A DNA stretch of 64,000 nt. Source: an uncultured Clostridium sp. GTDB lineage: Bacteria > Bacillota > Clostridia > TANB77 > CAG-508. The position numbers were made by a program, and so were the translations under genes. This document shows positions 8,269-16,129 of this stretch, piece after piece. The stretch covers positions 47,711 through 111,710 of the forward strand of contig CAOJJB010000005.1 of NCBI GenBank assembly GCA_948436975.1. The letters run 5' to 3'. Every line of letters begins with the position of its first letter. Position 1 is the first letter of the stretch. Under the pieces are notes generated by a model. The model was not told the origin of the DNA, made no database searches, and worked only from the letters and a program-made list of their open reading frames with translations.

Positions 8269-8331
8269 AATGTAAAAGACTTTTGACAAGCAAAATTATT
8301 CTAAAAATGTGAATGTAAAACACTTTTGATA
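8269..8331 (+). promoter_or_regulatory. Two operator-like boxes upstream of the second XRE gene
   Basis: AATGTAAAAGACTTTTGACA at 8269-8288 recurs as AATGTAAAACACTTTTGATA at 8312-8331, 43 bases apart (about four helical turns, same face). Each is an imperfect palindrome built on TGTnAAAAG and CTTTTnACA. They lie directly before the XRE gene at 8376, so they are the likely autoregulatory sites. Confidence 0.55.
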
Positions 8332-8375
8332 GACAAAAAAATATCTGTTATATAAAATATTATTGGAGGTACAAA

Positions 8376-8951
8376 ATGGATGTTGGAATAAGAATAAAAA
8401 AATATAGGGAAAAGCAAAATATTTCTCAATATGAATTGGCAGAAAAAATATTTGTTTCAAGACAGACTATTTCAAATTGGGAAAACAATAAAAGCTATCT
8501 AGATATAAAAAGTTTAATGCTACTTAGTAACATCTTTAAAGTATCTTTAGATGATTTTATGAAAGGAGATATTGAGGAGATTAGAAAAATAATTGATAAA
8601 GAGAAAGTTAAAAAATTTAATGTAATGAGTTATATTTTCCTAGTAGAAATGTTAGTTTTAACAATTAGTGCCTATCCATTATTTAAACTTGATGGTTATA
8701 TTGGGATTTCTATTTGGTTATTATTTTGTATAATAACATTTGGAACAGCAACTATTATTGAAAAATTTAAAAAAAGTAATGATATCCAAACCTATAAGGA
8801 AATTATTGCGTTTATTGATGGAAAACAATTAACATATGAAGAAACACAACAAGAGATAGGAAAGAGAATATATCAAAAAATTTTACTTGCTTTCTCAGTA
8901 GGTATTATAGCACTTATTATAAATGTTGTTATAATATGTATATATAAATAA
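8376..8951 (+). CDS. XRE-family regulator with C-terminal membrane helices
   Basis: 191 residues. The N-terminal ~65 residues form a Cro/C1-type helix-turn-helix (ISQYELAEKIFVSRQTISNW). The rest carries three hydrophobic segments, two in the middle and one at the extreme C-terminus, so the DNA-binding domain is tethered to the membrane. The ATG has TTGGAGG upstream. Two repeated boxes precede it, and a 43-residue peptide gene follows after 34 bases; the three form a compact regulatory unit. Target genes outside this unit cannot be inferred. Confidence 0.85.
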   Translation: MDVGIRIKKYREKQNISQYELAEKIFVSRQTISNWENNKSYLDIKSLMLLSNIFKVSLDDFMKGDIEEIRKIIDKEKVKKFNVMSYIFLVEMLVLTISAYPLFKLDGYIGISIWLLFCIITFGTATIIEKFKKSNDIQTYKEIIAFIDGKQLTYEETQQEIGKRIYQKILLAFSVGIIALIINVVIICIYK

Positions 8952-8985
8952 CATAAAAAAATAAAGAAATTTTGGGAGGTAAAAT

Positions 8986-9117
8986 ATGGAATTTTGGATA
9001 ATTATGATAGTATTTATATGCATTAGTGGGAGCTGTTCATTAACGGGTACTTGGTGGAGTAAAGACCGAAAACAAGAAAAACAAGAAAAAAAAGAACAAA
9101 AAAATAATAAAATATAA
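8986..9117 (+). CDS. Small membrane peptide (43 residues) next to the XRE regulator
   Basis: An ORF too short for routine gene calling, with a strong TTGGGAGG site before the ATG. The peptide has one hydrophobic segment (FWIIMIVFICISGSC) and then a hydrophilic, Lys/Glu/Gln-rich tail. It is probably a single-pass membrane protein. It follows the membrane-linked XRE gene by 34 bases and may be the partner or target of that regulator. Near its end the gene crosses a run of seven A (9100-9106). A one-base slip there would open a second frame that continues to TAG at 9199-9201. No family recognised. Confidence 0.6.
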   Translation: MEFWIIMIVFICISGSCSLTGTWWSKDRKQEKQEKKEQKNNKI

Positions 9118-9311
9118 TATAAATAATTTATTTTTAAATAGTTTATCAAAAAAAATTGAAGAAACAACAGTTGTGAAAAATGAAGAAAAAAAATTCTTTT
9201 AGAAAAATACTGAATATTATTTTTAATTAAAAAAATAGCTTAGAAATTATATATTTTTAAAGGTTATAAAAAGATGTAAATAATTGCAAGTTATATATAT
9301 TAAAATAAGTG

Positions 9312-9345
9312 GGACAGGTAATTAATTAAAATTATCTGTCTTTTA
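9312..9345 (+). terminator. Rho-independent terminator
   Basis: GACAGGTAATT pairs with AATTATCTGTC (one G-T pair) around a short loop and is followed by TTTTATT. It ends the XRE/peptide unit. The rest of the 9118-9401 gap is AT-rich with no other clear feature. Confidence 0.7.
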
Positions 9346-9401
9346 TTGTATTCAATATAAGAAGTAGAATATTAATGAATATTTTGGAAATATTATAGAA
9401 T

Positions 9402-10352
9402 ATGAATAAATTATTATTAATAAAAAATGCTGAATTATTTCAAGGTGAGAAATATTTGAATAAGAATAGTAATTATTTTGAAGGTTGGTATTTTAAAAAT
9501 GTAAATTCTCATCAAGGAATTTCTTTTATTCCGGGAATTAATATAAATGATACAGAATCTAAAGCATTTATTCAAATAATTACTAATAACAAATCTTATT
9601 TTGTAAATTATAATATTAAAGATTTTAAATTTAATTATAAACCTTTTGAAATTAGAATTGGATCTAATAGTTTTTCAAAGAAAGGTATTAATATAAATAT
9701 ACAAGATAAATCACAGAATATTAAAGTAAATGGTAATATAAAATATTCTAATACTAAAAATATTAATATGAATATTTTTAGTCCTAATATAATGGGACCT
9801 TTTTCATACATTCCATTTATGGAATGCAATCATGCAATTATTAGTATGGAAAATGTAATTAATGGAAGTATAAATATAAATAATGAATTAATCTACTTTA
9901 ATAATAATAAAGGCTATATTGAAAAAGATTGGGGATGTTCATTTCCAAAATCCTATATTTGGTGTCAAGGTAATAACTTTAAAACTTCAAATACTAGTTT
10001 TATGTTTTCAATAGCAGATATACCTTTTAAATTATTTACATTTAAAGGTTTTATTTGTGTTATTCTTGTTGATAACAAAGAATTTAAGTTTACTACGTAT
10101 AATAATTCTAAATTAATATCATGTAATATTAAACAAGATTCATTTGACATTACCTTTAAGAAAGGTTTATATATTTTGAATATAAAATCAAAATATAATA
10201 ATGGTCTTAAATTAAAAGCACCTGTTAAAGGAGAAATGATAAAAGATATTTTTGAAAGTATTTCAGCATCAGTTACTGTAACTTTAAAAAAGGAAGAAAA
10301 AACTATTTTTTGTGATACAAGTAATATGTGTGGATTAGAAATAGAAATGTAA
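9402..10352 (+). CDS. Tocopherol cyclase-like family protein
   Basis: 316 residues without a signal peptide. The N-terminal YFEGWYFKN and the central GYIEKDWGCSFPKSYIWCQG match the bacterial branch of the tocopherol cyclase/carotenoid-hydratase-like lipocalin family (the EKDWG...WxQ motif is typical). Clostridia do not make tocopherol, so the real substrate, presumably hydrophobic, is unknown. The start has no strong SD. It is 12 bases upstream of a DUF421 gene and probably shares its transcript. Confidence 0.75.
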   Translation: MNKLLLIKNAELFQGEKYLNKNSNYFEGWYFKNVNSHQGISFIPGININDTESKAFIQIITNNKSYFVNYNIKDFKFNYKPFEIRIGSNSFSKKGININIQDKSQNIKVNGNIKYSNTKNINMNIFSPNIMGPFSYIPFMECNHAIISMENVINGSININNELIYFNNNKGYIEKDWGCSFPKSYIWCQGNNFKTSNTSFMFSIADIPFKLFTFKGFICVILVDNKEFKFTTYNNSKLISCNIKQDSFDITFKKGLYILNIKSKYNNGLKLKAPVKGEMIKDIFESISASVTVTLKKEEKTIFCDTSNMCGLEIEM

Positions 10353-10364
10353 AAAGGAGATTGT

Positions 10365-11057
10365 ATGGAAATAATTAAAATTATAGGATTATCAACAGGA
10401 TCAATAGTTATTTTATTTGTTTTAACTAAAATAATGGGACAAAGAGAAATGTCGCAACTTAGTATATTTGATTATTTTATTACTATAACAATAGGTTCTA
10501 TTGCTGCTGAAATGTCTACATCATTAGAAAATAATTTTATGCAACCAGTGGTAGCTATGATTGTATATGCTATAATAACTTTGATAGTGTCATTTTTAAA
10601 TACTAAATTTGCCAAATTAAGACCTATTCTTTCAGGTAGAACACTAATTTTATATGATAATGGAACTTTGTTTAAAGAGAATTTTAAAAAAGCAAAAATA
10701 GATTTAAATGAATTTATTGTACAATGTAGAACTGGAGGATTTTTTGATTTAAGTGAAATCAAAACAGCTTTACTAGAAGAAAATGGGAAAATTAGTTTTT
10801 TACCATATAGTGATAAAAGAGCATCTAATCCAAGTGATTTTAATATTAAACCAAAAGAAGATGAAATTCTTACGAATTTAGTTTTAGATGGAAAAATTAT
10901 GGAAGATAATTTAAGGGAACTTGGTTTTGATAAGATATGGTTAATGGAAATGTTGCAAAAGCAAGGAATTATAAAAACTGATAATATATTTTTGGCAACA
11001 TATAGTTCAGATGGAAATTTAGTAGCATATTTAACTAATAATACTAATAAAAATTAA
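10365..11057 (+). CDS. DUF421 (YetF-like) membrane protein
   Basis: 230 residues. Three N-terminal membrane helices lead into the characteristic DUF421 region: TKIMGQREMSQLSIFDYFI, then TIGSIAAEMS, then the cytosolic domain with RPILSGRTLILYDNG and VQCRTGGFFDLSEIKTALLE. The family is linked to spore and envelope phenotypes in Bacillus, but its activity is unknown. Strong AAAAGGAG site. Pairing with the cyclase-like gene 12 bases upstream suggests membrane-lipid work (inference). Confidence 0.88.
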   Translation: MEIIKIIGLSTGSIVILFVLTKIMGQREMSQLSIFDYFITITIGSIAAEMSTSLENNFMQPVVAMIVYAIITLIVSFLNTKFAKLRPILSGRTLILYDNGTLFKENFKKAKIDLNEFIVQCRTGGFFDLSEIKTALLEENGKISFLPYSDKRASNPSDFNIKPKEDEILTNLVLDGKIMEDNLRELGFDKIWLMEMLQKQGIIKTDNIFLATYSSDGNLVAYLTNNTNKN

Positions 11058-11076
11058 TTAAAAAACTATGATATAA

Positions 11077-11175
11077 ATTGAAGTGAACCCCAAATTATTA
11101 TATAAAAAAGTTTAATAAGGAGGGGACATTTTTATGTCAAAATATTCAAATGAATTTAAAATACTAGTAAAGTAA
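11077..11175 (+). mobile_element. Possible IS3-family remnant (left end and first 13 codons of orfA)
   Basis: ATTGAAGTGAACCCCAAA at 11077-11094 resembles the terminal repeats of IS3/IS150-type elements. It is followed by AATAAGGAGGGG and an ATG at 11134 whose product MSKYSNEFKILVK matches the usual start of an IS3 orfA transposase before a stop at 11173. Nothing transposase-like follows, so if this is an IS, only its first ~100 bases remain. No matching right end was found. Nothing else is seen in 11176-11290. Confidence 0.4.
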
Positions 11176-11308
11176 ATTTATTCTAAATAAAATAATTGAA
11201 AAAAGTTTAATTTTTTGATATAAATATAAAATAATAGGTTTTGTATAATTAAAAACAGTAATCAAAGAAGTAAGTATTGAATAAATAATAATTAAGGGAG
11301 GTTGTTAT

Positions 11309-11497
11309 ATGGAAAGAAAATTGGAAATAATAACAGAGAATTGTCCTCAAAATCATAAATGTCCTGCTGTAGGAGTTTGTCCAGTGGGGACATTATCACA
11401 AAATGAATTTGAGGCTCCAAAAATAGATTATGAAAAATGCATAAGATGTGGTAAATGTTCAAATTTTTGCCCCAAAAGAGCTTTAGTTTTAAAATAG
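11309..11497 (+). CDS. Small 4Fe-4S ferredoxin-like protein
   Basis: 62 residues with a strong AAGGGAGG site. The N-terminal half has three cysteines in CPQNHKCPAVGVCP, the C-terminal half a standard ferredoxin motif CIRCGKCSNFCPKRAL. The first cluster spacing is unusual, so one or two [4Fe-4S] centres are possible. It lies 67 bases upstream of a ferredoxin:thioredoxin-reductase-like gene and may be its electron donor. Confidence 0.8.
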   Translation: MERKLEIITENCPQNHKCPAVGVCPVGTLSQNEFEAPKIDYEKCIRCGKCSNFCPKRALVLK

Positions 11498-11564
11498 TTG
11501 AATTGTACATAAATATTAACTTAAAAAATAATACATTTTAATATAATAGTGGGAGGTAAATTTT

Positions 11565-11762
11565 ATGGCAATAAAATTAAATGAAGATGAGAAAATTGTA
11601 AAAATTGTTAAAGATGGTTTAAAGAAGACAGGGGGATATTGTCCATGTAGGCTAGAAAAAACACAAGATACAAAGTGTATGTGCAGGGAATTTCGTGAAC
11701 AAATAGAAGATCCAAATTTTGAAGGATATTGTCATTGTTTACTTTATTATAAATCAAATTAG
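11565..11762 (+). CDS. Ferredoxin:thioredoxin reductase catalytic-subunit-like protein
   Basis: 65 residues, short for the family. The three cysteine pairs of the FTR catalytic subunit are visible: CPC in GGYCPCRLE, CMC (usually CPC) in TKCMCREFREQ, and CHC in GYCHCLLYY. In the family these build a [4Fe-4S] cluster beside a redox-active disulfide that reduces thioredoxin using ferredoxin. The variable subunit found in plants is absent, as in other bacterial and archaeal forms. SD GGGAGG. The ferredoxin-like gene upstream is a plausible partner; thioredoxins are encoded elsewhere (one at 44486). Confidence 0.8.
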   Translation: MAIKLNEDEKIVKIVKDGLKKTGGYCPCRLEKTQDTKCMCREFREQIEDPNFEGYCHCLLYYKSN

Positions 11763-11848
11763 AATAAATTATAGATACTGTTAGAAGATAGATTTTAATA
11801 TTGAAGTAGTAAATAAAAAGTAGACACAAAAAAATAATATTTTAATTA

Positions 11849-11885
11849 AACCCAAATTGAGTTTTGAACTCGATTGGGTTTTTAT
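11849..11885 (+). terminator. Rho-independent terminator after the FTR-like gene
   Basis: AACCCAAATTGAG pairs with CTCGATTGGGTT (one bulge, one G-T pair) and is followed by TTTTA. Confidence 0.75.
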
Positions 11886-11981
11886 AATTTAATGTATAAT
11901 TGACTTATATTCATTATTATCTTTAACTATATCTTTTATAAATTTTGCTGCTGTGTTATAATTTTTTATGAGGAGAAATTT

Positions 11982-12872
11982 ATGCAAGTAAATAATAGAT
12001 TATTTGAAATATTATATATATTAATACAAAAAAAGAAGGTTACAGCAAAGGAACTTGCGGAAAAGTTTGAAGTGTCCACAAGAACAATATATAGAGATAT
12101 TGAAGCTTTAAGTCAAGCTAATATACCAGTTTATATGTCTAAAGGAAAAGATGGAGGAATAAGTATTTTAGAAGAATATGTTTTAAATAAATATATTCTT
12201 TCAGAAAAAGAACAAAATCAGATTTTGTTTGCACTTCAAAGTTTAGAAAAAATGAATTGTGAAACAGAAAAAGATATTTTAGATAAAATGAGTATAATTT
12301 TTAATAAAAAAGTAAATGATTGGATTAAAATTGACTTTTCTGATTGGTCAACTTCAAAAGAAAATACCTTTCAAATTATTAAGTCATCAATATTAAATAA
12401 ACAAATAATAGAATTTACATATTATAATTCCATAGGAGAGAAGACTTTAAGAATAGTTGAACCATTACAAATTTGGTTTAAAGATAAATGTTGGTATTTA
12501 ATAGCTTATTGTAGGCTAAAAAAAGATTATAGATTTTTTAAATTAACACGAATAAAAGAAATTAAAGTAATAGAAGAAAATTTTGAAAGAGAGATACCAA
12601 AACGAAGTGAAAATCTAAAAAAGTTAAAAAAAATTTTACTAGAATTAGAAATTTCAAAAGAAATGGCTTATAGAGTATATGATGAATTTGATATTAATCA
12701 AATTCATGAAAAAGAAAATGGAAATTTTATTATAAAAGTAGAATTTCCCGAAAATGAATGGGTATATAGTTTTATATTATCATTTGGAGAATATGTAAAA
12801 GTAATAAGTCCTGAATATGCTAAAAATATAATAAAACGAAAATTAGAAAAAACTTTAGAAAATTATTTATAG
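11982..12872 (+). CDS. WYL-domain transcriptional regulator (YafY family)
   Basis: 296 residues. Residues ~1-60 are a DeoR-type winged helix (KVTAKELAEKFEVSTRTIYRD), residues ~135-210 the WYL ligand-sensing domain (IEFTYYN, then EPLQIWFKDKCWYLIAYC), and the last ~70 residues the WCX extension. WYL regulators respond to small molecules or nucleotides. ATG with AGGAG upstream. Directly after the stop lies an 11-bp palindrome and then two GyrI-like genes, suggesting local control of drug- or ligand-binding proteins. Confidence 0.9.
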   Translation: MQVNNRLFEILYILIQKKKVTAKELAEKFEVSTRTIYRDIEALSQANIPVYMSKGKDGGISILEEYVLNKYILSEKEQNQILFALQSLEKMNCETEKDILDKMSIIFNKKVNDWIKIDFSDWSTSKENTFQIIKSSILNKQIIEFTYYNSIGEKTLRIVEPLQIWFKDKCWYLIAYCRLKKDYRFFKLTRIKEIKVIEENFEREIPKRSENLKKLKKILLELEISKEMAYRVYDEFDINQIHEKENGNFIIKVEFPENEWVYSFILSFGEYVKVISPEYAKNIIKRKLEKTLENYL

Positions 12873-12898
12873 TAATATGACATGCAGATGTCATATTA
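12873..12898. promoter_or_regulatory. Palindrome, probable operator for the WYL regulator
   Basis: TAATATGACAT (12873-12883) and ATGTCATATTA (12888-12898) are perfect complements around GCAG. The core TGACAT/ATGTCA is a typical regulator-binding dyad. It has no T-run, which argues against a terminator. It sits between the WYL gene and the GyrI-like genes. Confidence 0.5.
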
Positions 12899-12932
12899 TA
12901 TATAATATAATTTCTTCTAGGAGGTAGGATTT

Positions 12933-13391
12933 ATGAAATATGAAATTGTAGAATTAGAAGAAAAAATTATTGAAGGAATTGAAGTTAGAACGACTAATCA
13001 AAATGGAAAATCAATTAAAGATATAGGAGAGACTTGGCAAAAATTATTTACACAAGGTATTTATGATACAATACAAAATAAAGTAAATAATAAAACAATA
13101 GGTTTATATACAGATTATGAATTAGATTATACAAAGCCTTATATATTTGTTGCAGGTGCAGAAGTAAGTTCAAAAACAGATAGTACATTAGTAAATAAAG
13201 TTATTAAAAAAGGAAAATATGCTAAATTTGTCATAAAAGGAGATGTTCAAAATTCAGTAGGACAAGCTTGGCAAGAGATTTGGAATATGGATTTAAAAAG
13301 AAAATATACTTGTGATTTTGAAGAGTATCAAAATAATTCTGAAGATATGAAAAATCAAGAAATTCATATTTATATTGCATTGGAGGATTAA
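12933..13391 (+). CDS. GyrI-like effector-binding protein (first of two)
   Basis: 152 residues, a free-standing AraC-type effector-binding (GyrI-like) domain without DNA-binding part. The pattern VELEEKIIEGIEVRTTNQNG at the start, GLYTDYELDYTKPYIFVAGAEV in the middle and GQAWQEIWNMDL near the end fits this fold. Such proteins bind or hydrolyse small hydrophobic compounds, and some act as drug sponges. SD CTAGGAGG. It is 2 bases upstream of a second GyrI-like gene, and both follow the WYL gene. Confidence 0.75.
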   Translation: MKYEIVELEEKIIEGIEVRTTNQNGKSIKDIGETWQKLFTQGIYDTIQNKVNNKTIGLYTDYELDYTKPYIFVAGAEVSSKTDSTLVNKVIKKGKYAKFVIKGDVQNSVGQAWQEIWNMDLKRKYTCDFEEYQNNSEDMKNQEIHIYIALED

Positions 13392-13393
13392 AT

Positions 13394-14026
13394 ATGGCTT
13401 TTGATTATAAAAAAGAATATAAGGAATTCTATATGCCTAAAAATAAACCAATTATAATAGAAATTCCAAAGATGAATTATATTGCAGTAAGAGGAAAAGG
13501 TAATCCAAATGAAGAAAATAGTGAATATAAACAATCTATAGGCTTATTATACGCAGTTGCTTTTACTATAAAAATGAGTTACAAAACATCACATAAAATT
13601 GAAGGTTATTTTCAATATGTAGTTCCACCACTTGAAGGACTTTGGTGGCAAATTGGTGTAGATGGATTGGATTATAACAAAAAAGAAAATATGGAATTTA
13701 TATCTATGATTAGATTACCAGATTTTGTTACAAAGAAAGAATTTGATTGGGCAATTAATGAAATAACTAATAAGAAGAAACAAGATTTTTCAAAAGTAGA
13801 ATATTTAACTTATGATGAAGGATTGTGTGTACAATGTATGCATATTGGATCTTATGATAATGAACCTATTACAATAGATATGATGAAAAGGTATGCAGAA
13901 GAAAATGCATGTAAAATAGACATAAATAATAATAGATTTCATCATGAAATTTATTTAAGTGATCCTAGAAAGTGTGCTGAAAATAGATTAAAAACTGTTA
14001 TAAGACATCCAATAAAAAATATTTAA
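13394..14026 (+). CDS. GyrI-like small-molecule-binding protein (second of two)
   Basis: 210 residues. IEIPKMNYIAVRGKGNPNEE, YFQYVVPPLEGLWWQ and the HIGSYDNEPITIDMMKRYAE segment match the longer GyrI-like family that often follows YafY/WYL regulators. The Trp-rich stretch GLWWQIG may form the ligand pocket. The ATG is 2 bases after the preceding stop, with its GGAGG inside that gene's end, so translation is coupled. Ligand unknown. Confidence 0.8.
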   Translation: MAFDYKKEYKEFYMPKNKPIIIEIPKMNYIAVRGKGNPNEENSEYKQSIGLLYAVAFTIKMSYKTSHKIEGYFQYVVPPLEGLWWQIGVDGLDYNKKENMEFISMIRLPDFVTKKEFDWAINEITNKKKQDFSKVEYLTYDEGLCVQCMHIGSYDNEPITIDMMKRYAEENACKIDINNNRFHHEIYLSDPRKCAENRLKTVIRHPIKNI

Positions 14027-14115
14027 AATAACTACTAATATACTAAATAAAAATGGTTTTGAAAAATTAATTAAATAAGTTATAATAAGAATATTAAATA
14101 AAAAAGGAGGAATTT

Positions 14116-14427
14116 ATGGCAACATCAGAAGATTTTATAAATTATATTTGTGAACAAATAAATGGAGTTGGAGAAATTAGATATAAGAAAATGTTTGGTG
14201 AATATTTAATATATGTAAATGAAAAACCAATAATTACAGTGTGTGATAATATCGCATTTATAAAAAAGTTAGAGTGTATAGAAGAATTAATGCAAGGTTC
14301 GGAAATAGGTTTTCCATATAAAGGTGCAAAAGAACATTATATTTTAGATATCGACAATAGTGAATTAAGTAAAATTGTAGTATCAAAAGTAGAAGAAGTT
14401 ACACCACTTCCAAAAAATAAAAAATAG
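14116..14427 (+). CDS. TfoX/Sxy N-terminal-domain protein
   Basis: 103 residues matching the stand-alone TfoX N-terminal domain (EDFINYICEQINGVGEIRYKKMFGEYLIYVN...). In proteobacteria full TfoX/Sxy promotes competence; the role of single-domain Firmicute versions is not known. AAAGGAGG site; 89 bases after the GyrI-like gene. Ends at a terminator at 14436. Confidence 0.8.
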   Translation: MATSEDFINYICEQINGVGEIRYKKMFGEYLIYVNEKPIITVCDNIAFIKKLECIEELMQGSEIGFPYKGAKEHYILDIDNSELSKIVVSKVEEVTPLPKNKK

Positions 14428-14435
14428 TATATAAA

Positions 14436-14473
14436 AGACAGATAATAATTATATTTAATTTATCTGTCTTTTA
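14436..14473 (+). terminator. Rho-independent terminator after TfoX-like gene
   Basis: AGACAGATAA (14436-14445) pairs with TTATCTGTCT (14460-14469), followed by TTTTA. Confidence 0.75.
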
Positions 14474-14493
14474 TGTTATACTATTAAAACAAA

Positions 14494-14542
14494 GACATGT
14501 ATAATTCAGTAAGATTTTAGATTTTGCAGATTAAATATTGTC
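14494..14542 (+). repeat. Possible degenerate 3' part of the dispersed element (copy C)
   Basis: CAGATTAAATATTGTC here differs at one base from CAGATTATATATTGTC in copies A and B, and the bases upstream (ATAATTCA, then GATTTT) align loosely with their P3 loop. Only the GACA/TGTC end of the stem remains. It follows a terminator, as the two full copies do. Similarity may still be chance. Confidence 0.25.
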
Positions 14543-14581
14543 AAGATTTATTCTAAACTATTAAAATTTTAGGAGGATAAA

Positions 14582-16069
14582 ATGTCTTTAATAAGTGTAA
14601 ACAATTTAACTTTTGGTTATGAAGGAAGTATAAACAAAGTTTTTGAAAATGTATCTTTTAATATAGATACGGACTGGAAACTTGGTTTAATAGGTAGGAA
14701 TGGGAAAGGAAAAACTACTTTCTTAAAATTATTATTAGGAAAATATGAATATAGAGGAACTATTTCAAAAAATATAGATTTTGATTACTTTCCATTTGAT
14801 GTAAAAAATAAGGAAGTGATGGCAATTGAGATTGTAAACGAAATTGCACCAAACGTAGAAGATTGGGAAATTATAAAAGAATTAAATTTATTAAATACTG
14901 ATAGTGAAATTTTATATAGAAAATTTGATCTATTAAGTGGAGGAGAGCAAATAAAAATTCTTTTAATAAGTTTATTTTTAAAAGGTAATAATTTTTTATT
15001 AATTGATGAACCTACAAACCATTTAGATAATAAAACAAGATTAAATTTGGTGGAATATTTAGCTAAGAAAAAGGGTTTTATTTTAGTATCTCATGATAGA
15101 AATTTTTTAGATAAAGTAGTAGACCACATAATTTCTATAAATAATACTAGTATAGATATACAAAAAGGGAATTTTACTTCTTGGCAAGAGAATAAAAATG
15201 CACAAGATAATTTTGAATTAACACAAAATGAGAAGTTAAGAAAAGATATAAATAGATTAGAAATTGCAGCTAAAAATGCAAATGATTGGTCAAATAAAAT
15301 TGAAAAAAGTAAATATAATCATACTGGATCTAAGGAAATGATAGATAGAGGGTTTGTGGGACATCAATCAGCAAAAATGATGAAAAAATCTAAAAACATG
15401 GAAAAAAGAATGGAAAGTGCTATTGAAGAAAAAGCTAATTTGTTAAATAATATTGATAGAAATGATCCTTTAAAAATTATACCTTTAGAAAGTAGGAAAA
15501 ATCCATTAATAATAGTAGACAATTTTCAAATAGAATATAATGATAAAGCTGTATTTAATAAACTATCTTTTGAAGTGAAAAATGGAGATAGAATTGCGAT
15601 TACAGGAAAAAACGGAGCTGGAAAATCAAGTATATTAAAATTGATTACAGGAGAAAAAATTAAATATAATGGAAAAATTAATGTTTCAAATGATTTAAAA
15701 ATATCTTATATATCACAAAGCACAGAAAATTTAAAAGGAAAATTAAAAATTTTTGCAAATGAAAATAATATTGATGAAAGTATTTTTAAGGCAATGCTTT
15801 CTAAAATGGGAATTTCTAATTCTGAATTTAATAAAAATATAGAGGATATGAGTGAAGGACAAAAGAAAAAAATTTTAATTGCTAAAAGTATATCAGAATC
15901 TGCTAATATTTATATTTGGGATGAACCACTTAATTATATAGATATTTTGACTAGAATACAAATTGAAGAAAGTATATTAAAATATCAACCAACAATTATA
16001 TTTGTTGAACATGATGATACTTTTGTAAAAAAAGTTGCAACAAAGATAATAGAATTGAATAATTATTAA
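14582..16069 (+). CDS. ABC-F protein of the Lsa/CplR ribosomal-protection type
   Basis: 495-residue soluble protein with two ATP-binding cassettes and no membrane part. NBD1 has GRNGKGKTT, LSGGE and LLIDEPTNHLD; NBD2 has GKNGAGKSS, MSEGQ and IYIWDEPLNYID. The linker carries RGFVGHQSAKMMKKSKNMEK, typical of the Lsa group rather than housekeeping Uup/EttA. Family members remove lincosamides, streptogramin A and pleuromutilins from the ribosome, so it may give intrinsic resistance (inference). SD AGGAGG. The ~110-base leader after the previous terminator could house attenuation, but no convincing leader peptide was seen. Confidence 0.85.
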   Translation: MSLISVNNLTFGYEGSINKVFENVSFNIDTDWKLGLIGRNGKGKTTFLKLLLGKYEYRGTISKNIDFDYFPFDVKNKEVMAIEIVNEIAPNVEDWEIIKELNLLNTDSEILYRKFDLLSGGEQIKILLISLFLKGNNFLLIDEPTNHLDNKTRLNLVEYLAKKKGFILVSHDRNFLDKVVDHIISINNTSIDIQKGNFTSWQENKNAQDNFELTQNEKLRKDINRLEIAAKNANDWSNKIEKSKYNHTGSKEMIDRGFVGHQSAKMMKKSKNMEKRMESAIEEKANLLNNIDRNDPLKIIPLESRKNPLIIVDNFQIEYNDKAVFNKLSFEVKNGDRIAITGKNGAGKSSILKLITGEKIKYNGKINVSNDLKISYISQSTENLKGKLKIFANENNIDESIFKAMLSKMGISNSEFNKNIEDMSEGQKKKILIAKSISESANIYIWDEPLNYIDILTRIQIEESILKYQPTIIFVEHDDTFVKKVATKIIELNNY

Positions 16070-16129
16070 ATAATACATAATTTACAATTTAGATACAATT
16101 TTATTTTATAATAAATTGGGGTGGAAATA

